From positions 1 to 30,577 of IMG/VR virus record IMGVR_UViG_3300025872_000206: a stretch of 30,577 nt of DNA; one strand, 5' to 3'. The position numbers were made by a program, and so were the translations under genes. The stretch comes from a virus. This document shows, piece after piece, positions 8,134 to 14,293 of the stretch (positions are counted from its first letter, which is position 1; each line of letters begins with the position of its first letter). The notes below the pieces were generated by a model. The model had not been told where the DNA came from, did not search any database, and saw nothing but the letters and a program-made list of their open reading frames with translations.

Positions 8134-8142
8134 TTATCCACA
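8134..8142 (+). promoter_or_regulatory. DnaA box 2
   Basis: A second exact TTATCCACA on the same helical face as box 1. It sits next to the phased T-tracts at 8156-8192. Confidence 0.75.
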
Positions 8143-8322
8143 TAGAATAATGCTCTTTTTTGGTGCATTTTTGTCCATTTTTGCTCTTTTTTGTACTTAG
8201 GGGGGTACACCGCTAGTGGCTTTGGAGTTTTCCCTCCCCCCCGGGTGTTGCTTTTGTGCAACAAAAATGTCACCCCATGAAATTTTACAGAGTGGCATGT
8301 GTGGGTCATAGAAGGTGCCTAT

Positions 8323-8395
8323 CAAGCCCCATTCCCGATAGTAAAATACAATGGAGAAACCATGCACAACCCCTAGACAAGGCCCATTCCTGATA
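8323..8395 (+). repeat. Imperfect direct repeat in the early promoter region
   Basis: CAAGCCCCATTCCCGATA (8323-8340) and CAAGGCCCATTCCTGATA (8378-8395) match at 16 of 18 positions, 55 nt apart. Each runs into a -10-like box (TAAAAT at 8342-8347 and TATAAT at 8394-8399). They may be tandem promoters or a paired operator. Confidence 0.6.
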
Positions 8396-8399
8396 TAAT
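8391..8399 (+). promoter_or_regulatory. Extended -10 promoter for the rightward early operon
   Basis: TGATATAAT fits the extended -10 form TGnTATAAT. A weak -35 (TAGACA, 8374-8379) lies at a short 14-nt spacing, so the extended -10 is probably what matters. It is the nearest promoter to the first rightward gene and leaves a leader of about 65 nt containing a GTAAC repeat site. Confidence 0.65.
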
Positions 8400-8440
8400 C
8401 CCCATATGCCAAGCAAAAGAGCAGGGCATCCGGCTAGTAG

Positions 8441-8456
8441 GTAACTAGCTAGTAAC
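8441..8456. promoter_or_regulatory. 16-bp dispersed motif, site 1 (GTAACTAGCTAGTAAC)
   Basis: Lies in the leader of the first early gene, between the promoter and the ribosome site (TAGGAGAG). Member of the seven-site GTWACTANNNAGTAAC family. Confidence 0.75.
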
Positions 8457-8470
8457 TTAGGAGAGAATCA

Positions 8471-9037
8471 ATGAGCAAAAAGCATCAGCACAGCCCCCAA
8501 GCAATTGGGGCACACTTCGCACAAGTGCAAAAAGACATGGGCGGCAAGCTCATGGAAACCCTGAGACAGGCAGTGTGCGAATATGCAGCAGGGCAGGAAG
8601 CAGAATACAAAGCGATGATTGAGGGGTATGGAGAGCAGGCACTTTCCCTATACGAGAAGGGAACAGCAAAAACCCGCAAAAGCGAATTCAAGCGAGTAGC
8701 AGACGCAGCAGCAAAAAGCGAAACACGCCAAACCCTGCTAACAATCATGCCCTCGTATAGTTCAGTTCAGAAGCTCGCGGCAGACCTGCGGAAGCTTGAG
8801 AAGGGAACAGCAGAGATTGACGAAGATGGAAAGGTGAAGCCAGTAAAGGCTGAGAAGGCAGAAGGGGAAGGAGAGGAAGGGGAAGGGGATGAGGTTGTGG
8901 TGAAGGTAGACTCTCAACCCGCCATGATAGATACCCTTGAGAAGGTGATGCAGGCAGTCTATGATGCTGGATACCTCAACGCGGCAGACCTCATCCAGCA
9001 GGCAATGGCCAGCATCGGGCGAGGCGAGAAGGCATGA
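8471..9037 (+). CDS. First early gene, unknown function
   Basis: 188 residues, Ala/Glu/Lys-rich and helical. The N-terminal half (HSPQAIGAHFAQVQKDMGGKLMETLRQAVCEYAAGQEAEYKAMIEGYGEQALSLYEKG) is followed by a charged linker with EGEGEEGEGDE (about 130-140) and a C-terminal helical pair (IDTLEKVMQAVYDAGYLNAADLIQQAM). No enzymatic motif or membrane segment is visible. As the first gene after the divergent promoter, with a good GGAGAG ribosome site, it is probably abundant early in infection. Roles in host takeover or DNA binding are possible but unproven. Confidence 0.8.
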   Translation: MSKKHQHSPQAIGAHFAQVQKDMGGKLMETLRQAVCEYAAGQEAEYKAMIEGYGEQALSLYEKGTAKTRKSEFKRVADAAAKSETRQTLLTIMPSYSSVQKLAADLRKLEKGTAEIDEDGKVKPVKAEKAEGEGEEGEGDEVVVKVDSQPAMIDTLEKVMQAVYDAGYLNAADLIQQAMASIGRGEKA

Positions 9038-9043
9038 GAGAGC

Positions 9044-9095
9044 GCCCCGCAAGGGGCTTGCTTAGGCAGGCCTCTTGAGGATGCACTTTTGCATC
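9044..9095 (+). other. Double hairpin between the first two early genes
   Basis: GCCCC-GCAA-GGGGC (9044-9057) and GATGCA-CTTT-TGCATC (9080-9095) fill the 74-nt gap. The first is not followed by a T-run, so this looks more like an attenuator, RNase site or mRNA stabiliser than a full terminator. Confidence 0.5.
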
Positions 9096-9111
9096 GTCAA
9101 CTGGAGCTTTT

Positions 9112-9369
9112 ATGTTTTCTACCATTCGTGAGTTTTTTGCAGCCCGTAAATATGTCCAGCAGCATGGCAATAGATTTTTGACAGTTTATGCTGGCAATGG
9201 TTTTGTCAATGGGCAAGTGTCAAGCATTGGGATGTTTTCTGTTACAATACGAAAAGCCCGCCCAGACAGCAACAGATTTGTCAAGGTGAAGCACACAAAT
9301 GTTTTGCGTGTCCACCGTGACCACATGAGGCTGAAGGTGAAGCAAGAGAAGCTTGCTTTGTGGGTGTAA
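9112..9369 (+). CDS. Small basic protein, unknown function
   Basis: 85 residues, rich in Lys, Arg and aromatic residues: MFSTIREFFAARKYVQQHGNRFLTVYAGNG, then a beta-like middle and a basic C-terminal helix (HRDHMRLKVKQEKLALWV). GGAG lies 5 nt upstream of the ATG. No known domain is recognised. The high positive charge would suit nucleic-acid binding, but nothing proves it. Confidence 0.65.
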   Translation: MFSTIREFFAARKYVQQHGNRFLTVYAGNGFVNGQVSSIGMFSVTIRKARPDSNRFVKVKHTNVLRVHRDHMRLKVKQEKLALWV

Positions 9370-9436
9370 CATATAATGCAAGAGCATTCCAACGAGTGCT
9401 TTTGCGTGGCAATGTTGCCAGCTTAGGAGCATACAA

Positions 9437-9517
9437 ATGTCCGACCTACAATTCACCCTTGCGTGTTTGTCCATTCTTGCAGCTTGGCTGCTCATGGAGG
9501 TTTTGAATGTTGTCTAA
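9437..9517 (+). CDS. 26-residue membrane micro-protein
   Basis: MSDLQFTLACLSILAAWLLM plus EVLNVV: almost entirely one hydrophobic helix. AGGAG sits 7-8 nt upstream of the ATG. Its 3' end overlaps the start of the Gp88-like gene by 11 nt, suggesting coupled translation. Function unknown; small inner-membrane peptides are common in phage early regions. Confidence 0.55.
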   Translation: MSDLQFTLACLSILAAWLLMEVLNVV

Positions 9518-10145
9518 CACATCCAAGCTTGGCTGCAAGAGCTGGAGCTTGCAAGCCATAGAAACCTGCCCTGGTTCTGTTGGAGCTAATGGGCAGCTTG
9601 TTGAGGTTTGTCAAGGCTGTTATGCCACGACAGGCAACTACAGGTTTTCCAATGTCAAGCGTGTTCGTTCTGTTAACAAAGAGGAATGGAAGCTCACAAG
9701 CTGGACACACACAATGATTGATTTGCTCAAGCACGAGAGCCATTTCCGATGGTTTGACAGCGGAGACCTCTATTCCCTTGAGCTTGCAGAAAAGGTGTAT
9801 GATGTTTGCAAAGCAACCCCGTGGTGCAAGCATTGGATTCCTACAAGGATGCACAAGTTTGTCAAGTTTCAAGAGGTGTTAGAGAGGTTGAACGCCCTTG
9901 ACAATGTTGTTGTCCGGTATAGTGGAGACAACATTGATGAAGCACCAAAGGGAAAGTGGGTGTCTCTTGTCATCAAGCCACACACAAAGCCCGACATGGC
10001 ATATGTTTGTCCCGCCTACCAGCAGGAAGGCAAATGCAATGGGTGTAGGGAGTGTTGGAGCAAGCAAGCTAGGAGCATTGCCTATCCAGCACATGGAAGG
10101 AAGATGATTAAAATTGTAACTATCAACCACAAGGAGCAGACATGA
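9507..10145 (+). CDS. Gp88-like cysteine-rich phage protein
   Basis: 212 residues with ten cysteines (10, 21, 35, 38, 101, 107, 168, 177, 180, 183). The layout includes ETCPG..., VCQGCYA, RWFDSGDLYS, HWIPTR and CPAYQQEGKCNGCRECW. The CPG/CYA pair, the R-W-x-DSGD block and the TR motif resemble the mycobacteriophage gene product 88 family (family knowledge), whose biochemical role is unknown. The C-terminal CxxCxxC cluster could bind zinc or an iron-sulphur centre; this is inference. The start is supported by GGAGG 7 nt upstream. It overlaps the next gene by 4 nt (ATGA). Confidence 0.7.
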   Translation: MLSNTSKLGCKSWSLQAIETCPGSVGANGQLVEVCQGCYATTGNYRFSNVKRVRSVNKEEWKLTSWTHTMIDLLKHESHFRWFDSGDLYSLELAEKVYDVCKATPWCKHWIPTRMHKFVKFQEVLERLNALDNVVVRYSGDNIDEAPKGKWVSLVIKPHTKPDMAYVCPAYQQEGKCNGCRECWSKQARSIAYPAHGRKMIKIVTINHKEQT

Positions 10146-10390
10146 GCAAATATGCAGAGACAAACAAACTAAAGAAGGGCACTAGAGTGGTTCTTCGCAA
10201 TGGGTGGGAAGCCATCATTGAAGACAATAAGCGTGGTGCAATTCGTATGGCAACAGTGTTTGGTACATATACAGAGATGGGGAGCATATATGCCCATGAC
10301 ATTGCAGGGTATAAAGAGGGAGAGTTTTGGGTGAAGCTTCCATACATTGGAGAGAATTTTCTGGAGCTCTTAATGAGGGAGGCAGCATGA
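10142..10390 (+). CDS. Small phage protein, SH3-like beta fold suspected
   Basis: 82 residues. The pattern KKGTRVVLRNGWEAIIEDNKRGAIRMATVFG...GSIYAHDI is an alternation of short strands like small SH3/KOW-type barrels, followed by an acidic C-terminal helix (GENFLELLMREAA). The start overlaps the upstream stop, with AAGGAG upstream. Function unknown. Confidence 0.7.
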   Translation: MSKYAETNKLKKGTRVVLRNGWEAIIEDNKRGAIRMATVFGTYTEMGSIYAHDIAGYKEGEFWVKLPYIGENFLELLMREAA

Positions 10391-10581
10391 CTATGCTAGT
10401 AGGTGGAGCAGTGGAAAACTTTCGTTTGCTTGCCCTTAGACAAGCCTTGAAGCTGGAAATTTATGGGATGCATAAGAGGGGGCGCAGTGCCTATTCCATC
10501 CTCAAGGAGATGGGTTTTAAGGGCTCTAAAGAAGAAATTTTTAAGCAGCTATCAGACATTCGTGAGGAGTTTTTAGGATGA
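10387..10581 (+). CDS. Small helical protein, unknown function
   Basis: 64 residues from ATG 10387, which overlaps the upstream stop (ATGA) and follows GGGAGGCAGC; a longer in-frame start at 10327 would lie inside the previous gene. The helical, basic segment ALKLEIYGMHKRGRSAYSILKEMGFKGSKEEIFKQLSDIREEFL resembles a helix-turn-helix pair (SAYSILKEMGFKGSKEEI). Possibly DNA-binding; unproven. Confidence 0.65.
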   Translation: MTMLVGGAVENFRLLALRQALKLEIYGMHKRGRSAYSILKEMGFKGSKEEIFKQLSDIREEFLG

Positions 10582-10712
10582 AGAGATATACACATAGCGA
10601 AATATGCAGGATGTATGACAACAACCCAAACATGACTTTGTTGCAACTGTCAAGAAAGGTTGGCATTCCTATTCGTGTATTGAAAGAAATACTAATGGGG
10701 AACAACATATGA
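10578..10712 (+). CDS. 44-residue helix-turn-helix-like micro-protein
   Basis: ATGA overlaps at both ends lock it into the operon (start 10578, stop 10710-10712). The segment MTLLQLSRKVGIPIRVLKEILM has the spacing of a helix-turn-helix, with the turn at VGIP. N-terminal KRYTHSEICRMYDNNP precedes it. It could be a small DNA-binding regulator and a candidate partner for the dispersed 16-bp sites, though no direct link is visible. Confidence 0.6.
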   Translation: MKRYTHSEICRMYDNNPNMTLLQLSRKVGIPIRVLKEILMGNNI

Positions 10713-11101
10713 AGGTGTTTGTCTATTTCAATTTACACAAGAAGCTTTTCTCTGTTAGAGCTTTGGAAGGCAAGAGCAAAGGCAAGGTTGTTGCACATTT
10801 GCCTAGCTTGTGGCTTGACACGCCTGAGTTTAAGGTGAGCAAGGCAGGCAGACAGCGTGTGCTTAGGGAGCAGGTGAAGAATGTCCATGCTGGTGTGGCT
10901 GGCTATTGGGAGGATGAAAGCTCCCTCTATTTAGCAGGCTTGACATGGCATAAAATAAGGTATAATCCCTACTTGTTTGATAGTTTTGTAGACCATACAG
11001 AAAAGCCTATATGGTTTGCAGATGTAGCTAGGCTGTGTGTTAACAATAACAAGCCTATTCTTGAAGCTGGTGTTTATGAAGGAGCATATGATGGGTCTTG
11101 A
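10709..11101 (+). CDS. Conserved phage protein, unknown function
   Basis: 130 residues beginning MKVFVYFNLHKKLFSVRALEGKSKGKVVAH, with KVSKAGRQRVLREQVKNVHAGVAG in the middle. This N-terminal pattern recurs in unrelated phages, as far as I can recall, without known function. The start overlaps the previous stop (ATGA), and the end overlaps the next gene by 11 nt. No catalytic motif is visible. Confidence 0.75.
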   Translation: MKVFVYFNLHKKLFSVRALEGKSKGKVVAHLPSLWLDTPEFKVSKAGRQRVLREQVKNVHAGVAGYWEDESSLYLAGLTWHKIRYNPYLFDSFVDHTEKPIWFADVARLCVNNNKPILEAGVYEGAYDGS

Positions 11102-11528
11102 TATGTACTTGAAAGGAAAACGCTTCATGTGGTACAAGGAGCGTGAGGACGAAGCTTGGCAAGAGCTTGACAAATACACCAAAGGTAGGAAAGTGTCTCT
11201 CATAGAGCTAGAGCTTGGCTATTGGAGGAAAGCCAATGCCATACATGGCTGGTTTGTACGCAATGTGCAGGGAAATGTAGACAACTGTGACGAATATGTT
11301 GTTAAATACAGCGATCTTGTTAAGCTCAGAGATGTGTGCTTTGAAGCTTTGGCTAACAAAAATCCAGAGCTTCTCCCACCAACAGAGGGCTTTTTCTATG
11401 GTAGCTCAGCAGTGGACGAGTGGTACTGGGGAGAAATTGACAGCACCTATGAGATGATGAAAGACCTCTGTCAAGATGAGGACATCATCAATGGTGTGGT
11501 TGATGTGTTCTACCAGAGCTCATGGTAA
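11091..11528 (+). CDS. Conserved phage protein (MGLDMYL family), unknown function
   Basis: 145 residues from ATG 11091 (AAGGAG upstream). An in-frame ATG at 11037 would add 18 residues inside the previous gene and is less likely. It starts MGLDMYLKGKRFMWYKERED, continues ELGYWRKANAIHGWFV and ends with an aspartate/tyrosine-rich region (SAVDEWYWGEIDSTYEMMKDLCQDEDII). Such MGLDMYL proteins are frequent in phages, without a proven role. The stop codon TAA (11526-11528) lies inside the second 16-bp motif. Confidence 0.75.
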   Translation: MGLDMYLKGKRFMWYKEREDEAWQELDKYTKGRKVSLIELELGYWRKANAIHGWFVRNVQGNVDNCDEYVVKYSDLVKLRDVCFEALANKNPELLPPTEGFFYGSSAVDEWYWGEIDSTYEMMKDLCQDEDIINGVVDVFYQSSW

Positions 11529-11540
11529 CTAGCGAGTAAC
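11525..11540. promoter_or_regulatory. 16-bp dispersed motif, site 2 (GTAACTAGCGAGTAAC)
   Basis: Overlaps the stop codon of the preceding gene and lies about 52 nt upstream of the promoter at 11592. One base (G at position 10) departs from the other sites. Confidence 0.7.
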
Positions 11541-11543
11541 CGC

Positions 11544-11603
11544 ATGAGCAACTGGTGGTTCTTAGTGTTGTTCATTGTCTACATTATATGCTTGACAATG
11601 TGA
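11544..11603 (+). CDS. 19-residue membrane micro-protein candidate
   Basis: MSNWWFLVLFIVYIICLTM is one hydrophobic helix. It starts 15 nt after the previous stop, immediately after a 16-bp motif. No good Shine-Dalgarno sequence is visible and its 3' end overlaps the -35 box at 11592, so it may be chance. Confidence 0.35.
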   Translation: MSNWWFLVLFIVYIICLTM

Positions 11604-11620
11604 TAAAAAGTGGATATAAT
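11592..11620 (+). promoter_or_regulatory. Consensus sigma-70 promoter for the replication genes
   Basis: TTGACA (11592-11597), exact 17-nt spacer, TATAAT (11615-11620), followed by the palindrome TACTTATAAGTA. It lies in the only non-overlapping gap of the early module before the primase-helicase. It carries the same GCTTGACAA extension as the two leftward promoters. Probably starts a second early/middle transcript. Confidence 0.85.
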
Positions 11621-11680
11621 TACTTATAAGTACATAAGAGTAGATGCTTATAATAGTAATAATACATATAAGGAATACAT

Positions 11681-11863
11681 ATGAGATGTGTTTGTTGTAA
11701 TGAAAGGCTTTCAGACTTTGAAGCCACACGCAAGAGCTCCTACTCAGGAGAATACTTGGATATGTGCAATGTTTGTTTTAACACCATAAAGGATGTTGTC
11801 GATGTTGAAGAACGAAGCGACTTACGACATGAGAGTGATGAAGCAGGAGAGGATGATGAGTGA
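11681..11863 (+). CDS. Small zinc-finger-like protein
   Basis: 60 residues with two CxxC knuckles (C3-C6 in MRCVCCNE and C29-C32 in DMCNVCF), a treble-clef-like or zinc-ribbon spacing. The C-terminal half is acidic (VEERSDLRHESDEAGEDDE). It is the first gene after the promoter at 11592, with AAGGA upstream. It overlaps the next gene by 8 nt. Function unknown. Confidence 0.6.
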   Translation: MRCVCCNERLSDFEATRKSSYSGEYLDMCNVCFNTIKDVVDVEERSDLRHESDEAGEDDE

Positions 11864-12026
11864 CGAATACCCCACACGAGAGGAATATTTTGTACACTTC
11901 TCTGTCCTAGATGCTGTTGAGAGTGCCAAGATGGTTGGATATGGGGAGTTCATCAGATGTTTTAACAGGGAGTGGCGCAGAGAGCACCCAGAAATAGACT
12001 ACCTATACCAAGAGGAAGAAAAATAA
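11856..12026 (+). CDS. Small acidic protein, unknown function
   Basis: 56 residues from ATG 11856, chosen because AGGAG lies 6 nt upstream; an ATG 3 nt earlier would also work. The sequence MSDEYPTREEYFVHFSVLDA-VESAKMVGYGEFIRCFNREWRRE is helical and charged. The stop overlaps the primase-helicase start by one base. No known domain. Confidence 0.6.
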   Translation: MSDEYPTREEYFVHFSVLDAVESAKMVGYGEFIRCFNREWRREHPEIDYLYQEEEK

Positions 12027-13639
12027 TGGCTTTTGTTAAAACCCACCTCCCATGCACAGCTTGTGAGAGCTCAGATGGGCTGTCTCTTAACGAGGATGGA
12101 AGCACCAAATGCTTTGCTTGTGATGCCTACACACCGCCTGTTTCCACCCACATGGCTACCACCCCCTCACCCACCAAAAAAGAAACGCCTGTAGAGGCTA
12201 TAAATGCCCTTGCTGCGGCTTATTTAGCCCTACCAACCCCAAGCATTGGCTCTAGACGCATAACAATGTCCACCTGTGACCACTTTGGGGTGGTTGCTGA
12301 TGGTACAAAAGCTGTGTGGTTTCCCTACCACAACCAGCAAGGCAAGATTGTTGCTGTCAAGAAACGCATGGTGGCAGAGAAGAAGTTTTTTATTGAGGGA
12401 GATTGGAAAGAGACAGGCTTGTTTGGACAGAACAAGTTCACCAAGGGAGGCAAGTATGTCACCATTGTGGAGGGGGAGTATGATGCTCTGGCTGTCTTCC
12501 AAATGCTTGGCAGCAAGTGGCCTGTTGTCTCCATCAAGAGTGGTGCAGCAGGGGCTGTCAAAGATTGCAAGGCTGCTTACGAGTGGCTCAACAGCTTTGA
12601 GAACATTGTGGTTTGCTTTGACAGTGATGAGCCCGGACAGCAAGCTTCCTCTCAGGTGGCTGCTTTGTTTGGCTCCAAGGCAAAGGTGTTCAAGCCCACT
12701 GAGGGCTTTAAGGATGGGTGTGATTGGCTCTTAGCTGGTAAGGAGAAGGAATTCATTGACCGCTGGTGGGCAGCAGAGAGGTATATGCCTGATGGCATTG
12801 TTGCTGGCTCCTCCCTGTGGGAAGATGTTAGTCGCCCTCTTGACAAGGCTGAGGTGGCCTACCCATTTATGGGGCTGAACAAGCTCACCTATGGCATACG
12901 CAAGGGAGAACTTGTCACTGTCACAGCAGGCTCAGGGCTAGGCAAGAGTCAGTTCTTGAGGGAAATTATCTGGAACATCTTGTGCAAGACAGAGGAGAAC
13001 ATTGGCTTGATGTTCCTTGAGGAGAGTGTGCGTAAAACTGGCTTGAGCTTGATGAGCCTTGCTGCTAACAAGCCTTTGCATTTGCCAGATGTAGAGGCAA
13101 CAGAACAGGAAAAGAGAGATGCTTTTGATGCTACACTTGGCACTGACCGTGTGTATATGTTTGACCATTTTGGTTCCACCAACATTGAAAACATTGTCAG
13201 TCGCACTGAAGAGTTTGCTCGTGCTTTTGGTTGTGGCTATGTGTTCCTTGATCACGTTTCAATTGTTGTTTCAGCCCAGAGTAATGGAGATGAGCGAAAA
13301 GCTTTGGATAGTGTGATGACTTCCTTGCGTACATTGGTGCAGAACACTGGCATCAGCCTCATCATTGTCTCCCACCTCAAGCGTCCTGAAAGCAAGGGAC
13401 ATGAGGAGGGGGCTGTCACTAGCCTTGCCCAGCTTAGGGGAAGTGGAGCCATTGCTCAGCTTAGTGACATGGTGATTGGTCTTGAGCGCAATGGACAGGC
13501 AGAGGATGAGACAGAGCGTAACACCACCAAGGTGAGGGTGTTAAAGAACAGGTTTAGTGGCTTGACAGGGCCAGCTTGTTCTCTGTTATACTCTAGGGAA
13601 ACTGGTAGAATGTCTGAGCTTGAGGAGGAAAAGCTATGA
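12026..13639 (+). CDS. T7 gp4-like DNA primase-helicase
   Basis: 537 residues from ATG 12026, which overlaps the upstream stop; the longer in-frame form has no support. An N-terminal zinc-binding domain has C10, C13, C29 and C32. The TOPRIM primase core shows IVEGEYDA (E149, D153) and VVCFDSDEPGQQA (D199, D201). The RecA-like hexameric helicase has Walker A AGSGLGKS (301-308), Walker B YVFLDH (D409), IIVSHLKRP and the arginine-finger-like region LRGSGAIAQLSDMVIGLERN. It unwinds DNA at the fork and primes lagging-strand synthesis. It sits upstream of the polymerase operon and shares a 4-nt overlap with the next gene. All key residues appear present. Confidence 0.93.
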   Translation: MAFVKTHLPCTACESSDGLSLNEDGSTKCFACDAYTPPVSTHMATTPSPTKKETPVEAINALAAAYLALPTPSIGSRRITMSTCDHFGVVADGTKAVWFPYHNQQGKIVAVKKRMVAEKKFFIEGDWKETGLFGQNKFTKGGKYVTIVEGEYDALAVFQMLGSKWPVVSIKSGAAGAVKDCKAAYEWLNSFENIVVCFDSDEPGQQASSQVAALFGSKAKVFKPTEGFKDGCDWLLAGKEKEFIDRWWAAERYMPDGIVAGSSLWEDVSRPLDKAEVAYPFMGLNKLTYGIRKGELVTVTAGSGLGKSQFLREIIWNILCKTEENIGLMFLEESVRKTGLSLMSLAANKPLHLPDVEATEQEKRDAFDATLGTDRVYMFDHFGSTNIENIVSRTEEFARAFGCGYVFLDHVSIVVSAQSNGDERKALDSVMTSLRTLVQNTGISLIIVSHLKRPESKGHEEGAVTSLAQLRGSGAIAQLSDMVIGLERNGQAEDETERNTTKVRVLKNRFSGLTGPACSLLYSRETGRMSELEEEKL

Positions 13640-13800
13640 GCAAGTGTAAACATTGTATGTTCCCTGAGAAATGCTCATTGAATTGGGAGTTTGGTGAGTG
13701 TTATTATTACGAGTGGCTTGAACTGAAGAGGGACGAGCTACGAGATGAATATGCTGTAGGGTTTGATAGCCCACCTGATGGAGATGAAGATGTTAGTTGA
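13636..13800 (+). CDS. 54-residue cysteine-rich micro-protein
   Basis: Starts in an ATGA overlap with the primase-helicase. Cysteines at 4, 7, 13 and 22 (SKCKHCMFPEKC...GEC) suggest a small zinc site, followed by an acidic tail ending GDEDVS. It is too short for general ORF lists, but the coupling and composition support it. Function unknown. Confidence 0.6.
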   Translation: MSKCKHCMFPEKCSLNWEFGECYYYEWLELKRDELRDEYAVGFDSPPDGDEDVS

Positions 13801-14014
13801 CATAGATGATGAGCAGGTTCCTAAAATTGTTGCTGCTTCTTTGAAGGATAGCGTACACACCTTGGGGATGTATTTGGAACAGCACAAGAAGAAAACTCCA
13901 GGGTGGGTGGCTGTCTTTTCTACAGACAAGAAGGAAGACATCAAGCAAATTAAAGAGATGCGAGAGGCACTAACTCTTGCTTTGTCATGGTATTCAACAG
14001 GAGAAGATGAATGA
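13790..14014 (+). CDS. Small phage protein, unknown function
   Basis: 74 residues if started at ATG 13790 (GGAG 6 nt upstream); ATGs at 13778 and 13784 are alternatives. The sequence MLVDIDDEQVPKIVAASLKDSVHTLGMYLEQHKKK then KEDIKQIKEMREALTLALSWY is two helical blocks. Comparable small proteins with a VDIDDEQV-type start recur next to phage replication genes (recollection). Overlaps both neighbours. Confidence 0.65.
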   Translation: MLVDIDDEQVPKIVAASLKDSVHTLGMYLEQHKKKTPGWVAVFSTDKKEDIKQIKEMREALTLALSWYSTGEDE

Positions 14015-14202
14015 CTACATCAGAGGTGGTTTTAATTCAAGAGAATGAGGACGGTAGTGCTGTCCTCCAGTTTAATTTTTCTAAGGAAGAGCTTGATGCG
14101 CTTACACGCTATGGCATTGTCACTGCGATAATGAATGGCGTTAAAGAAGCTGAGAAGCTACACCCCAATTATGGCGAAGAAGAAAAAAAAGAAGAGGCGT
14201 AA
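14011..14202 (+). CDS. Small acidic phage protein, unknown function
   Basis: 63 residues, start in ATGA overlap. Two beta-like strands (EVVLIQENEDGSAVLQFNF) are followed by helices (SKEELDALTRYGIVTAIMNGVKEAEKL) and a Glu/Lys tail. The DGSAVLQFNFS...EELDALTRYGI layout resembles a widespread small phage family, role unknown. Its last 32 bases also encode the start of a basic peptide in another frame. Confidence 0.65.
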   Translation: MTTSEVVLIQENEDGSAVLQFNFSKEELDALTRYGIVTAIMNGVKEAEKLHPNYGEEEKKEEA

Positions 14203-14293
14203 CCCTGTTGTTCTTGCCTTGTTATCAAGGCCAAAGAGAAACGCAGGGAAACATAGGAACAGAAAGAAAGAAGCAAAGGAAAAAGAAATATGA
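14171..14293 (+). CDS. 40-residue extremely basic micro-protein candidate
   Basis: An ATG at 14171, inside the end of the previous gene, opens a frame with about half Lys/Arg residues (MAKKKKKKRRNPVVLALLSR then a Lys/Arg tail) ending in an ATGA overlap with the next gene. The exact abutment supports it; the lack of a clear ribosome site argues against. If real it would bind nucleic acid. Confidence 0.4.
   Translation: MAKKKKKKRRNPVVLALLSRPKRNAGKHRNRKKEAKEKEI

Larger units (their letters stand above)
7866..8470. other. Divergent non-coding control region / putative replication origin
   Basis: About 600 bases with no convincing gene separate the two arms. The left part is AT-rich (about 7870-8000). 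Next come two 18-bp iteron-like repeats (8031-8048, 8063-8080), two DnaA boxes (8104-8112, 8134-8142) and T-tracts at 8156-8161, 8168-8172, 8178-8182 and 8187-8192. A GC-richer stretch with a C/G run (about 8200-8245) and the rightward promoter follow. DnaA boxes, iterons, an AT-rich zone and curved DNA together are the usual parts of a DnaA-dependent origin. Origin function is inferred. Confidence 0.6.

Noticed and set aside
8246-8263. Inverted repeat TGTTGC-TTTTGT-GCAACA
   Set aside because: Followed by A-run on the + strand and no T-run in the right place on the minus strand. It may be structural but is not a convincing terminator.
8031-8412. Two overlapping minus-strand frames (92 and 71 residues) in the control region
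   Set aside because: No ribosome sites or coherent protein character, and they run across DnaA boxes, iterons and the promoter. Likely chance.
10940-10966. TTGACA ... TATAAT within the gene at 10709-11101
   Set aside because: Spacer is 15 nt, too short for a good sigma-70 promoter, and there is no downstream element like the others. Probably coding coincidence.
11972-12025. Extended start of primase-helicase
   Set aside because: The extra 18 residues lie in the preceding gene and are not like the family. ATG 12026 overlaps the upstream stop and starts just before the zinc domain.
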